The translations under genes were made by a program, and so were the position numbers. A stretch of DNA of 13,747 nt from W0P28-013 sp963659365 (GTDB lineage Bacteria > Bacteroidota > Bacteroidia > Bacteroidales > Paludibacteraceae): positions 1-13,747 of the forward strand of contig CAVKTI010000058.1 in assembly GCA_963659365.1 (NCBI GenBank). The letters run 5' to 3'. Positions 6,509 through 13,601 of the stretch are shown piece by piece (positions within the stretch are counted from its first letter, which is position 1; each line of letters opens with the position of its first letter). The notes under the pieces were generated by a model. The model had not been told where the DNA came from. It was given only the letters and a program-made list of their open reading frames with translations, and made no database searches.

Positions 6509-6853
6509 CTAAACCACCACAGTGGCGCGGTCTATTTTGCCGCCGAGTGGGGGAGCGAGTTTGCTCACAGAAACGCTCACGGCGGTGAGTTGCGGAAAGG
6601 CGGCGCACACAGCGTGTTTTATGCGGTAAGCCACATGCTCTATCAAGTTCGATGGCTGCTGCATTTCGGTTTTAACTATCTGATACACAGCCTCGTAGTT
6701 GATGGTGTCGCACAGGTTGTCGCTGCGGCTGGCGGCCTCTAAATCGACTTCCATTTCGAGCGTTACCAAAAAGGTTGCGCCCACCACACGCTCCTCGGCG
6801 TAGCAGCCGTGAAACGCATAAAACTCCATGTTTTCGAGTACGATTTTTGCCAT
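6509..6853 (-). CDS. folB: Dihydroneopterin aldolase FolB
   Basis: Folate biosynthesis: cleaves 7,8-dihydroneopterin to 6-hydroxymethyl-7,8-dihydropterin and glycolaldehyde in the cytoplasm. The 114-residue protein has the usual family length (near 120). Visible family features are FHGCYAEERVVG at 14-25 with the conserved Glu, Tyr53 in the INYEAVY block, Glu72 in LIEHVA, and Lys98 in SKLAPPLGG near the C-terminus, which corresponds to the catalytic lysine. By alignment from memory all active-site positions appear present. The gene follows tig on the same strand, but a terminator-like hairpin lies in the 75-bp gap, so it may depend on read-through or its own promoter. The start is the ATG giving the normal MAKIVLENMEFYAFHG beginning. 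Confidence 0.95.
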   Translation of the reverse strand: MAKIVLENMEFYAFHGCYAEERVVGATFLVTLEMEVDLEAASRSDNLCDTINYEAVYQIVKTEMQQPSNLIEHVAYRIKHAVCAAFPQLTAVSVSVSKLAPPLGGKIDRATVVV

Positions 6854-6867
6854 GTTGTACGGTTATT

Positions 6868-6900
6868 AAAACAAACAAGTCCCCGACAATAAGGGACTTG
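6868..6900 (-). terminator. Probable intrinsic terminator after tig
   Basis: Read on the minus strand, CAAGTCCC, an eight- to nine-base loop and GGGACTTG form a perfect 8-bp stem (6876-6900), followed by the T-rich TTTGTTTT. It begins 28 bases after the tig stop. The opposite strand has no T-run next to the stem, so it should act on tig transcripts only. Confidence 0.65.
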
Positions 6901-6928
6901 CCTGCAATCAAAAAATTATGAAAAAAAT

Positions 6929-8269
6929 CTATTTCTGTTTTTCCAGCATTTTGTTGAACTCTTCGAACGAAACGGCTTTCGTGTCCAGTTTCACCTGCTC
7001 TTTGATGACGACCAGCACCTTGTTTTCGAGTGCTTTTTCGGAGAGATTTCGCAATGTTTCGGGCTTTTTCTTTATTTCGGCCACATAGTTGATCAAAACC
7101 TCGGCGGGGATATTGAGCATACCATATTGCATCCACTGCATTCTTGCAAATTTTGCTGCCACTGCATCGATGTCAGCCTCTTCCACTTTGATGTCGGCTT
7201 TGGTCGCCACGCTATCTTTGATAATGTGCCATTTCAACTCTTTCAGCATGGCTTCGAAGTTGTTGTCGACATCTTCGGCGGTCATATTTTTGTTGGTGGC
7301 AAGCACCCAGCGTTTCAAAAGTGCTTCGGGGAACTCCACGCCGTCCATCTTTTTCACCAGCGTATCGCGCGCATCGACACTGAATTTGTATTCGCTGTGG
7401 TCGGCATACGAGGCTTTCAGCGAGTCGGCTATTCTGGCGCGGAATTCGGCTTCGTCGGCGATGCCTTCGTGGGGAAACGCCTTGTCGAACAGTGCTTGGT
7501 CGATGGCCGCCTCTTTGTAGCGCGTTATCTGCTTGATTTCGAATGTGAAATCGGCGGTTATATTGTCGATGGCCTCTTGAGGGTGCTTCAAAAATGCTGC
7601 AAATTCGGTTGGGCTCATCGCTTTTTGCGGGTTGAAAGTAACGATGTCGCCCACTTTTTTGCCAACGAAGAGTTTGCGTTGCTCGTCGTCTTTCAGATGT
7701 ATGGGCGAGAGAATCACATCGTCGAGGCGGCGTTCGTCGTTGCCAACTTCGGTGGCAGTGCCTTTCAGTATGTCGTTCTCTTCCGTCGTTTCGGCACTTT
7801 CGTACGAGCCGAAGCGGCTGGTGTAGTTTTTCACTTCGCCGTCGATCTCTGCATCGCCAACGGTGATTTCGTAGTAGGGAATCTTATCTTTTTTCGTCAG
7901 ATTCTGCTCAAATTTTGGTGCCAACGCAATGTCGAACACAAATTCGATTGGCTCTTCCGAATCGAAATCGATAGGCTTCTGCTCGGTTTCGCTGGGCAGC
8001 GGCTCGCCAAGCACCTCGAGTTTGTTCTCTCTGATGTAGTCGTAGAGCGTTTCCGAAAGCAGGTCGTTTACCTCTTCGGCGGTAACGGCTCGACCGTACA
8101 TCTTTTTAATCATGCCAAACGGCACCATGCCCGGGCGGAATCCGGGAATGTTGGCCTTGCGGCGGTATTCTTTGAGTTTCTTTTCAACTCGTTCGGCGTA
8201 ATCGTCTTTGGCTACCGTGATGGTGATGGTGGCGTTTACGGCATCGCTGTTTTTTAGTTCAACATTCAT
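6929..8269 (-). CDS. tig: Trigger factor, ribosome-associated chaperone
   Basis: Binds the ribosomal exit tunnel and shelters nascent chains. The 446-residue product has the N-terminal ribosome-binding domain with the signature GFRPGMVP at residues 43-50, the same position as in E. coli trigger factor. A middle region (about 145-250) occupies the place of the FKBP-like prolyl isomerase, and a long helical C-terminal domain (about 255-446) forms the cradle. The middle region lacks the usual FKBP landmarks (no IPGFEDGI-like segment), so isomerase activity is doubtful; this may be normal for the phylum. A Bacteroidota promoter lies 38 bases upstream and a terminator follows, so it can be its own transcription unit. 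The leader before the ATG is A+T-rich without Shine-Dalgarno. Confidence 0.95.
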   Translation of the reverse strand: MNVELKNSDAVNATITITVAKDDYAERVEKKLKEYRRKANIPGFRPGMVPFGMIKKMYGRAVTAEEVNDLLSETLYDYIRENKLEVLGEPLPSETEQKPIDFDSEEPIEFVFDIALAPKFEQNLTKKDKIPYYEITVGDAEIDGEVKNYTSRFGSYESAETTEENDILKGTATEVGNDERRLDDVILSPIHLKDDEQRKLFVGKKVGDIVTFNPQKAMSPTEFAAFLKHPQEAIDNITADFTFEIKQITRYKEAAIDQALFDKAFPHEGIADEAEFRARIADSLKASYADHSEYKFSVDARDTLVKKMDGVEFPEALLKRWVLATNKNMTAEDVDNNFEAMLKELKWHIIKDSVATKADIKVEEADIDAVAAKFARMQWMQYGMLNIPAEVLINYVAEIKKKPETLRNLSEKALENKVLVVIKEQVKLDTKAVSFEEFNKMLEKQK

Positions 8270-8306
8270 ATTTTTAGTTTAATTTTTGTGTGCGAAAATC
8301 GGACTG

Positions 8307-8314
8307 CAAAGTTA
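8307..8314 (-). promoter_or_regulatory. Promoter -7 element for tig
   Basis: On the minus strand this reads TAACTTTG followed by CAG, an exact TAnnTTTG match after a T-run and TTTTGT, the typical look of Bacteroidota vegetative promoters. A start site near 8300 would give a leader of about 30 bases. A TTG lies upstream, but closer (12 bases) than the usual 19-21, so the -33 element is not clear. Confidence 0.65.
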
Positions 8315-8366
8315 CAAAAAAAAATGCAACGCCGCACTTTTTTGGTCGAAAAGTTTGTTCGGGTCG

Positions 8367-8588
8367 TTATGGCACGGGGTCGTAGCCGCTGCCGCCCCAC
8401 GGATTGCAGCGCAAAATGCGTTTTATGGCAAGCCACGCGCCTTTCGCAGGGCCATGTTTTCTGATGGCTTCGATGGCGTATTGCGAGCAGGTGGGCGTGT
8501 AGCGACAGGCCGCTGGAAAGTGTGGCGAAATGGCCAGTTGGTAAAATCTGATGGGCAAAATCAGTATGCGTTCCAGCAATTTTTTCAT
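8367..8588 (-). CDS. yidD: Membrane protein insertion efficiency factor YidD
   Basis: Small inner-membrane-associated protein that assists YidC-dependent insertion. 73 residues, the normal size. The family signature is complete: CRYTPTCSQYA (Cys28, Cys34), a helix with KHG and KG, and RILRCNPWGGSGYDPVP at the C-terminus (Cys61). An amphipathic or hydrophobic stretch lies at 5-20. Its ATG (8586-8588) overlaps the rnpA stop (8585-8587) as ATGA, so translation is probably coupled. The frame stays open for a further 140 codons upstream, but that part overlaps rnpA in another frame and is not part of the gene; the start at MKKLLERILILPIRFYQ gives the family's usual N-terminus. Confidence 0.97.
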   Translation of the reverse strand: MKKLLERILILPIRFYQLAISPHFPAACRYTPTCSQYAIEAIRKHGPAKGAWLAIKRILRCNPWGGSGYDPVP

Positions 8589-8968
8589 TCTACGGCGGTT
8601 GTCAGGCGGTCGATGGCGGCAACCATTTGTCGCTCCACCGTCCGAAAGTCGGGCAGGGTGTCGCCGACGGCCAAAAAAGCGATGTGCATGGTGTGTGGCG
8701 TGTTGCTCAATGCGTCGAAAAGCGGCTGTTTGTGCAGGCGGTAGGCCTCGCGCAGCAGGCGTTTGTAGCGGTTGCGATCGACGGCGTGTCGGAACAGTTT
8801 TTTGCGCACCACCACCATCGCTTGCGCTGGCGGCATATCGGGCTGGCGCGCCACAAGCGTGTAAACCACACGAAACGGATAGGCCATAAATTTGTTGCCA
8901 GCGGCAAACAGCGCGTCGATGGCGTTTTGGCGTTTCAGATGTTCCGTTTTTGCAAATGTTTGTGGCAT
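8585..8968 (-). CDS. rnpA: Ribonuclease P protein component
   Basis: Protein subunit of RNase P, which removes the 5' leader of tRNA precursors together with the catalytic RNA (not in this window). 127 residues. The family core is clear: the RNR signature at 65-67 inside HAVDRNRYKRLLREAYR (61-77), the preceding VVVRKKLFR strand-helix and a basic N-terminus (FAKTEHLKRQNAI). It overlaps yidD by four bases. The upstream neighbour is hemD, after 88 bp. The common partner rpmH is absent here; pairing with hemD instead is an arrangement I recall from Bacteroidota. The start ATG gives the typical short leader before TEHLKR. Confidence 0.95.
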   Translation of the reverse strand: MPQTFAKTEHLKRQNAIDALFAAGNKFMAYPFRVVYTLVARQPDMPPAQAMVVVRKKLFRHAVDRNRYKRLLREAYRLHKQPLFDALSNTPHTMHIAFLAVGDTLPDFRTVERQMVAAIDRLTTAVE

Positions 8969-9056
8969 CGGTGGTCGGTTTGCACGGCAAAAGTTCCGCT
9001 TTCTGCATCTTTCGACGAAAGCGAGGCGGATTTTTTATAAATTGCTGATAATCAGT

Positions 9057-9815
9057 TTATTTGCGCTTGTTGTTCTCTTTCAGAAATGCATCGAGCGCCA
9101 TGGTTATCGATGTGAATTGTGGCGATGGCACTTCGAGATCGAGCCGCAGACCAGCGTTGCGAATGGCGGCGGCGGTGTTGGTGCCGAGGCAGCCGATTTG
9201 TATGTCGCCCTGCTCGAAATTCGGGAAATTTTTCAACAGCGCACAGATGCCTTGCGGACTGAAAAAGAGCATCATGTCGTAGTCGAGCGTCTCGTCGGGG
9301 CCAAAATCGTTGCTCACGGTGCGATACATCATTCCCACGCTGTTTTTTATCTCCATCTTGTCCATCCAATCGGGAATTTCGTTGGTGTGTTCGGCCGAGA
9401 GCACCACCAAAAAGTTCAGTTCTCTGTGCCGTTGAATGATGGGGAAGAGGTCGCACACGCGGTTTGTGGAGCCGTAGTGCACTTTGCGTTTGCGGTAGTC
9501 GATGTACTTGTGCAGGTAGTTTGCCACCTTTTCCGACACGCAGAAATACTGCATATCCATGTCGATTTTGTTGCGAATGCGCATCTCGTCGGCCAATCGG
9601 AAAAAGTTATCAACACCATGCCGCGAGGTAAAAACCACGGCGTTGTGGTCGGCAATGTTGATGCGTTGTTGGCGAAATTCTCTCGCTGGAATGGGATCGA
9701 CCTTGATAAACGGCCGGAAATCAATCTTCACATTGTATTTTTCAGCGATGTCGAAATAGGGCGATTTTTCGCTTTCTGGCTTCGGCTGCGAAACCAATAT
9801 CTTTTTGATTTTCAA
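9057..9815 (-). CDS. hemD: Uroporphyrinogen-III synthase
   Basis: Closes and inverts ring D of hydroxymethylbilane to give uroporphyrinogen III, the branch point for haem, sirohaem and cobalamin. 252 residues, the normal length. The family is weakly conserved; visible features are the start KKILVSQPKPE, the NAVVFTSRHGVDNFF block near residues 58-72, the YDMMLFFSPQGICALL block in the second half, and the IGCLGTNTAAAIRNAGL segment near the C-terminus, the usual motif order for HemD. It begins 12 bases after the stop of the DUF4271-type gene and precedes rnpA. A TAnnTTTG match lies 85 bases upstream, inside the preceding gene. Confidence 0.9.
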   Translation of the reverse strand: MKIKKILVSQPKPESEKSPYFDIAEKYNVKIDFRPFIKVDPIPAREFRQQRINIADHNAVVFTSRHGVDNFFRLADEMRIRNKIDMDMQYFCVSEKVANYLHKYIDYRKRKVHYGSTNRVCDLFPIIQRHRELNFLVVLSAEHTNEIPDWMDKMEIKNSVGMMYRTVSNDFGPDETLDYDMMLFFSPQGICALLKNFPNFEQGDIQIGCLGTNTAAAIRNAGLRLDLEVPSPQFTSITMALDAFLKENNKRK

Positions 9816-9827
9816 GGCGTTAATGTT

Positions 9828-10529
9828 TTATGTTAACACATTTGCAACTAACATTCTCACCGTATTGCGTAGCAGCAAAATGGGCAGAATTTCAAGGGTG
9901 CAAAGGTACAAAAATAAATAACACACAGTATCTATTCCGCTGAAAAAAAGTTGTAAACAGGTAATTATCAGAAATATAAGTCCGACCGCAATGACCGCAA
10001 AACCGACATACATCAGCACATCGAAAAGCATTTGTGGCGCGTAGATTAGCCCCACCACGATGGGAAAAAGCAGCAGCCCCACCACAATGAAAACGACGAA
10101 AAATGTGCGAATAAATCGTGGCATTTCGGTGTCTTTGTTGGCGCAGTAGCCCGTCATTTTGAGCAACGCCCACTGCACAAAAATCCACAGCAACAGCAGC
10201 CCCGCCATGATGAGCGGCAGCCACAAAATTTGCGCGGCGATGTAGGCTTGCCCCTCGATGCGGCAGTAGACGAGCGACAAAAAGAGGCTGAACGAAACCA
10301 CAGCGCACGCAAACAGCAGTAGGGTAGCCGCCAAAGTGCTGTCGGCATCGGAGTCGGTGTAGGTTACGCGCTCCTTGTGGCGGAAAAACTGGTGCATCTT
10401 TTCAAACTGAAACGCTCCCATAAAGTTTTTGGCAACAACCATCAACGCAAAAAGCAGCACCAACACAACGGCTATCGTCGGCGAGTCGGCCCACGATGCA
10501 ATGCGCGATATTTCGGGCAAGGAAGGCAT
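9828..10529 (-). CDS. DUF4271-type multi-pass membrane protein
   Basis: Function unknown. The 233-residue product has about six hydrophobic segments (about 18-36, 66-88, 94-116, 140-162, 168-190, 198-225) and short polar loops, with a basic stretch (HKERVTY) after the first. Position directly before hemD and the C-terminal FLYLCTLEILPILLL segment fit the DUF4271 family that I recall next to hemD in Bacteroidota. I make no functional claim. The leader contains TTTCTAG-type repeats and no visible TAnnTTTG promoter. The start is the first ATG, which leaves a short polar N-terminus before the first membrane segment; the exact start is less certain than the frame. Confidence 0.85.
   Translation of the reverse strand: MPSLPEISRIASWADSPTIAVVLVLLFALMVVAKNFMGAFQFEKMHQFFRHKERVTYTDSDADSTLAATLLLFACAVVSFSLFLSLVYCRIEGQAYIAAQILWLPLIMAGLLLLWIFVQWALLKMTGYCANKDTEMPRFIRTFFVVFIVVGLLLFPIVVGLIYAPQMLFDVLMYVGFAVIAVGLIFLIITCLQLFFSGIDTVCYLFLYLCTLEILPILLLRNTVRMLVANVLT
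9901..9908 (-). promoter_or_regulatory. Possible internal promoter for hemD inside the DUF4271-type gene
   Basis: On the minus strand TACCTTTG, followed by CACCC and preceded by TTTATTTTTG, is an exact and typical -7 element. It lies within codons for Leu-Tyr-Leu-Cys-Thr of the upstream gene, 85 bases before the hemD ATG. It may be functional or only reflect codon choice in a conserved segment. Confidence 0.4.
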
Positions 10530-10539
10530 TTCTTTCTGA

Positions 10540-10587
10540 TTTCTAGTTTCTATGTTTCTCGCGCTGCGCGCTGTTTCTAGTTTCTAG
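10540..10587. repeat. TTTCTAG-word array split by a G+C-rich hairpin
   Basis: TTTCTAG, TTTCTAT and a partial GTTTCT (10540-10559), then CGCG-CTG-CGCG (10560-10570), then TTTCTAG twice (10574-10587). Bases 10546-10559 match the AGAAACAT array at the window start in inverted orientation. This lies within the leader of the DUF4271-type gene. Confidence 0.8.
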
Positions 10588-10593
10588 TTATTG

Positions 10594-10625
10594 ATTTGAA
10601 GATTTGAAAATTTGAAGATTTGAAG
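10594..10625. repeat. 8-bp array ATTTGAAG
   Basis: ATTTGAAG, ATTTGAAA, ATTTGAAG, ATTTGAAG in exact phase. The first two units are identical to the first two of the array at 6060. Confidence 0.92.
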
Positions 10626-10664
10626 ATTTAGGCGTTTCGGATACCGACAATTTGAAATTCTGAA

Positions 10665-10724
10665 TTTTTGCGATAAGCGAGCGCAGTGCCAAACTTGTTT
10701 GGACAATGCCGAGCGGAGCAAAAA
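10665..10724. repeat. 60-bp imperfect inverted repeat with perfect core
   Basis: Outer arms TTTTTGC (10665-10671) and GCAAAAA (10718-10724) match perfectly. The centre CCAAAC-TT-GTTTGG (10689-10702) is a perfect palindrome. The parts between pair only partly. The whole could fold as one long interrupted hairpin. Confidence 0.65.
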
Positions 10725-10730
10725 TCAAAT

Positions 10731-10764
10731 AAAATTTGAAATTTGAAATTGCGGCTCTGCCGCA
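10731..10764. repeat. ATTTGAA words plus TGCGGC-TCT-GCCGCA hairpin
   Basis: Heptamers of the ATTTGAA type run into a perfect 6-bp stem at 10750-10764. Read on the minus strand, the hairpin is followed by AATTTCAAATTTC and lies about 45 bases after the amylase stop, so it could serve as that gene's terminator although the tail is not a pure T-run. It has the same layout as 6197-6243. Confidence 0.8.
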
Positions 10765-10768
10765 TCAC

Positions 10769-10796
10769 TTCTCACTTCTAACTGCTAACTTCTCAC
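10769..10796. repeat. 7-bp tandem repeat TTCTCAC / TTCTAAC
   Basis: TTCTCAC, TTCTAAC, TGCTAAC, TTCTCAC in exact 7-bp phase, ending 12 bases from the amylase stop codon. Confidence 0.88.
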
Positions 10797-10808
10797 TTCA
10801 AAAAAGAG

Positions 10809-13601
10809 TTATTTCCGAATAAACTTATAGGCTTCCTGTTTTTTGTCGAAGGTAACGACCATCAGGTAGAGTCCTTGTTTCAAGTGGCTGACATTCAGGC
10901 TGTTGGTGTGGCGTGTCGATTCTACCAAAGCACCGTTCACGGCGTAGATTTGAATGCGCTGCGGCAGTTCGTTCGAGGCGATGTAGAGTGCGCCATCGGT
11001 GATGGTGGGGTAGATGTAGCCAACTTGCTCGGCGGCGATGTCGTCGAAGCCAACATATTCGTAGTCGTACGACGACGGCACTTCGGGCAGTTCCAGTTTT
11101 TTGTTGGTCAAGATGAGCAAGTCGCCAACCTGCAGCGTAACGGTGCTACCGCCAGCCACGCTCGAGCCGCCTGCCAAGTAGTTGTACCAAGTGCCAGCGG
11201 GAATGGTGGCTGTTTGTGCTGCCGTGGCCGAAAAGTTGCCGACCACATACACATCGCTTCCCCACTGAATGGTGCGAATGGCTTTGCCGCTACCGATGGA
11301 AACTGCCGTTGGGTCGCCCTCGAACACCGATGTGAGCAGTTGCGTGCGCAGACGAATGAGTTGCGCCACCTGTTGGTAGGCCTGCATGCGTGGCCCTTCT
11401 TTGAAATAGTCGCGCGATTCGGGGCGTGGCTTTTTGGCTGTTTTCACCTCGGCATCGACCGATGGCGTCAGTTTGTAGTTTTTGTTGTCGTCAGTGCCAA
11501 ACCGTTCGTATTCGTCTTGATATTTCGAGTAGTCGTAGCCCAATTCGTCGTATTGGTAGAACATGTGCGACCCGTTGAGCAGCACATTGAAAGCGATATT
11601 CAGCGGTACGCGGTGGCTGCGCACGGTCAGGTCGGTCTTCATCGCGCCGTTGCCCCACTGTTTGGCTTTGAAAAAGTTGCGCTCTTCGTCGTGGCTGTTG
11701 CAGTAGGTGATGTAGCCATCGCCTTTGTTAGCACTGTTGGCATCGAGTCCATCGCCATCTTTGAGCCAGCCCATAGCAGTTTGTCCGTAGGCGTTGTTCA
11801 GTCCGCTGCCGCCAGCCCAGCAAATCATACCTTGACTTACAAGCGTGGCTGCGCTTGGGCTGCTTCCCCAGTATTCTTGAATGAAATAGGCATCGGCCGA
11901 AGCGGCTTTCACGGTGTTGTTGTATTCGGCCAGATTTGCACCGAGCGTGCTGCAAGTTGCTCCGCAAAAACCGTGCGCCAAATCCATGCGGTAACCGTCG
12001 ATTTTGTATTCGTCGAGCCAATACTGCAAAGCGCGTTTGAACATCGTTTTGGCAGGTGCAAAATCGTGATTCCAATCTTCGTACACATTGTCGCTGTGCG
12101 GCGCTTTTACATTGAACCACGGATTGTTTGCAAGGTCGCTGCCGTAGGGATAGAGCGCATTCATCGGATTCAGGCCTGTGGCGTGGTTGAACACCATATC
12201 GAGAATCACAGCAATGCCGCGTTTGTGGCACTCGTCGATGAGCGTTTTCAGGTCGTCGGCACTGCCGTAGGCTTTGTCGGGCGCAAAGTAGTGGTTGGGC
12301 GAGTAGCCCCAGTTGTAGTTGCCGTCAAATTCGGTGATTGGCATCAGTTCGATGGCATTCACGCCGAGATTTTCGATGTAGTCCAAACGGTCGATAACGC
12401 CTCGATACGAACGATCGGGCGTGAAATCGTACACCCAAAGTTCGTATATAATAAGGTTGTTTTTGCTCGGTCGTTTGAAATTGAGTGTGGCATCGCTCCA
12501 CGCAAACGCAGGTTTGTTGGTCTGAATCACCGACACATAGCCATCGGCTTTTTCGGGATAGGCTTTCAGCGTTGGGTCGATGGCGCTGGGTTCGTACTGG
12601 TCGTCGGGGTGCAGCACTTTTTCGGCATAGAGGTCGTCGATGCGCTTCACTGTGCCGTCGTCGCGCACCACTACATATTGGTAGGCGTACTCTTGTTGTG
12701 GTGTCAGTCCATCAATTTCAATCCAAAAATAGTTGCCATCGCGTTTCAGTTGGTAGTTATTCGACAGAATCCAATCGTTGAAATCGCCCACCACAAACAC
12801 ATTGCGCGCTGGAGCCGTTTTGCTGGCAGCGTAGGTGCAGAGCGTTACTTTGGTCGGGTCGTCGTCGCTGTAGTAGTGGCCGTTGTCGATGCCGCTTGGG
12901 CGTGTGGCGACGGTGGCCGTTGTTGGTGCGGTGGTAAATGCGCTGTCGGCGGTGGTTTCATCGCCTGCCTTGGCTTCGAGGCGGAATGCGTAGTCGCCCA
13001 CGGCACTGATGGTAGTGGAGTAGTCGAACGATGTGCCAGTGGCGGTTTTCACCACTGTGCCGTTCAGTGTCAGCGTGAGTGTGGCCTCTTTGGTGGCGTT
13101 GCAGGTGAGGCTCACGGTGCTGCCCACCGACGAAATTTCGCTCATCGCAGTTGTGATACGCGCTGCAAGTCCAGCATCGACCAGTTCTACAAAAATATCC
13201 TTATCGCCTGTGGCTTTGCCCTCTTTCGAACCGTTTTTGCCATCGTTGAACACAAATGCCAATTTGGTGATGACTTCGCCCTCTTTCAAGCAGTCGTAGT
13301 ATTCGTACATATTGTCGATGACGAGTTGCCATTTGTCGCCCACTTTGGTCATTTTGTGCTTGTCCAATGCGCTGCGCCATGTGGGAGCGCACTGCCAATT
13401 TGCCTTTTCGGTGCAGGCGCCCGTGTGTGCGTAGCAGGCGGTGGCGCCCACCATGCCTTTGTTGCCTTGACTGGGGTCGAAAATAATTTTTATCGTGCCA
13501 GTGTAGTCTTTTTGAATGATGGCTGGCTCGGTGGTAACCTGTGCCTTCAGCGCAAAACTGGCGGCAAACAGCAGCGTCGCTGCAAAAACGAGTTTTTTCA
13601 T
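10809..13601 (-). CDS. Secreted GH13 alpha-amylase with T9SS sorting domain
   Basis: Hydrolyses alpha-1,4-glucans outside the cell. Taking the ATG at 13601 (44 codons inside a longer frame) gives 930 residues and a clean signal peptide (MKKLVFAATLLFAASFALKAQ). Domain order: an N-terminal beta domain that resembles starch-binding modules (about 24-140); an Ig-like segment (about 141-228); an E-set/CBM48-like segment with GDFNDW at 272-277; the GH13 barrel (about 370-790); a C-terminal beta domain; and a type IX sorting domain (861-930, ending QEAYKFIRK). The four GH13 regions are intact: DMVFNH (468-473), GYRMD with nucleophile Asp540, FIQEYW with acid/base Glu576, and SHDEE with His637 and Asp638. 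Export through the Sec and T9SS systems to the surface is expected. No SusC/SusD-like neighbours lie in the window; the region upstream of 13747 is not seen. Product specificity (amylase, pullulanase-like or other GH13) cannot be fixed from sequence alone. Confidence 0.95.
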   Translation of the reverse strand: MKKLVFAATLLFAASFALKAQVTTEPAIIQKDYTGTIKIIFDPSQGNKGMVGATACYAHTGACTEKANWQCAPTWRSALDKHKMTKVGDKWQLVIDNMYEYYDCLKEGEVITKLAFVFNDGKNGSKEGKATGDKDIFVELVDAGLAARITTAMSEISSVGSTVSLTCNATKEATLTLTLNGTVVKTATGTSFDYSTTISAVGDYAFRLEAKAGDETTADSAFTTAPTTATVATRPSGIDNGHYYSDDDPTKVTLCTYAASKTAPARNVFVVGDFNDWILSNNYQLKRDGNYFWIEIDGLTPQQEYAYQYVVVRDDGTVKRIDDLYAEKVLHPDDQYEPSAIDPTLKAYPEKADGYVSVIQTNKPAFAWSDATLNFKRPSKNNLIIYELWVYDFTPDRSYRGVIDRLDYIENLGVNAIELMPITEFDGNYNWGYSPNHYFAPDKAYGSADDLKTLIDECHKRGIAVILDMVFNHATGLNPMNALYPYGSDLANNPWFNVKAPHSDNVYEDWNHDFAPAKTMFKRALQYWLDEYKIDGYRMDLAHGFCGATCSTLGANLAEYNNTVKAASADAYFIQEYWGSSPSAATLVSQGMICWAGGSGLNNAYGQTAMGWLKDGDGLDANSANKGDGYITYCNSHDEERNFFKAKQWGNGAMKTDLTVRSHRVPLNIAFNVLLNGSHMFYQYDELGYDYSKYQDEYERFGTDDNKNYKLTPSVDAEVKTAKKPRPESRDYFKEGPRMQAYQQVAQLIRLRTQLLTSVFEGDPTAVSIGSGKAIRTIQWGSDVYVVGNFSATAAQTATIPAGTWYNYLAGGSSVAGGSTVTLQVGDLLILTNKKLELPEVPSSYDYEYVGFDDIAAEQVGYIYPTITDGALYIASNELPQRIQIYAVNGALVESTRHTNSLNVSHLKQGLYLMVVTFDKKQEAYKFIRK

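Noticed and set aside
6257..6742. Plus-strand frame starting in the repeat gap and running into folB antisense
   Set aside because: The first half translates the CAATTAT array and palindromes, the second half is antisense to folB. Not a believable gene.
7127..8257. 376-codon plus-strand frame inside tig
   Set aside because: Shadow of the trigger factor gene; the translation is rich in Phe, Val and Gly without family features.
9044..9058. Palindrome CTGAT-T-ATCAG at the end of hemD as terminator
   Set aside because: The single-base loop is too small for a usable hairpin and there is no strong T-run after it; hemD-rnpA read-through is more likely.
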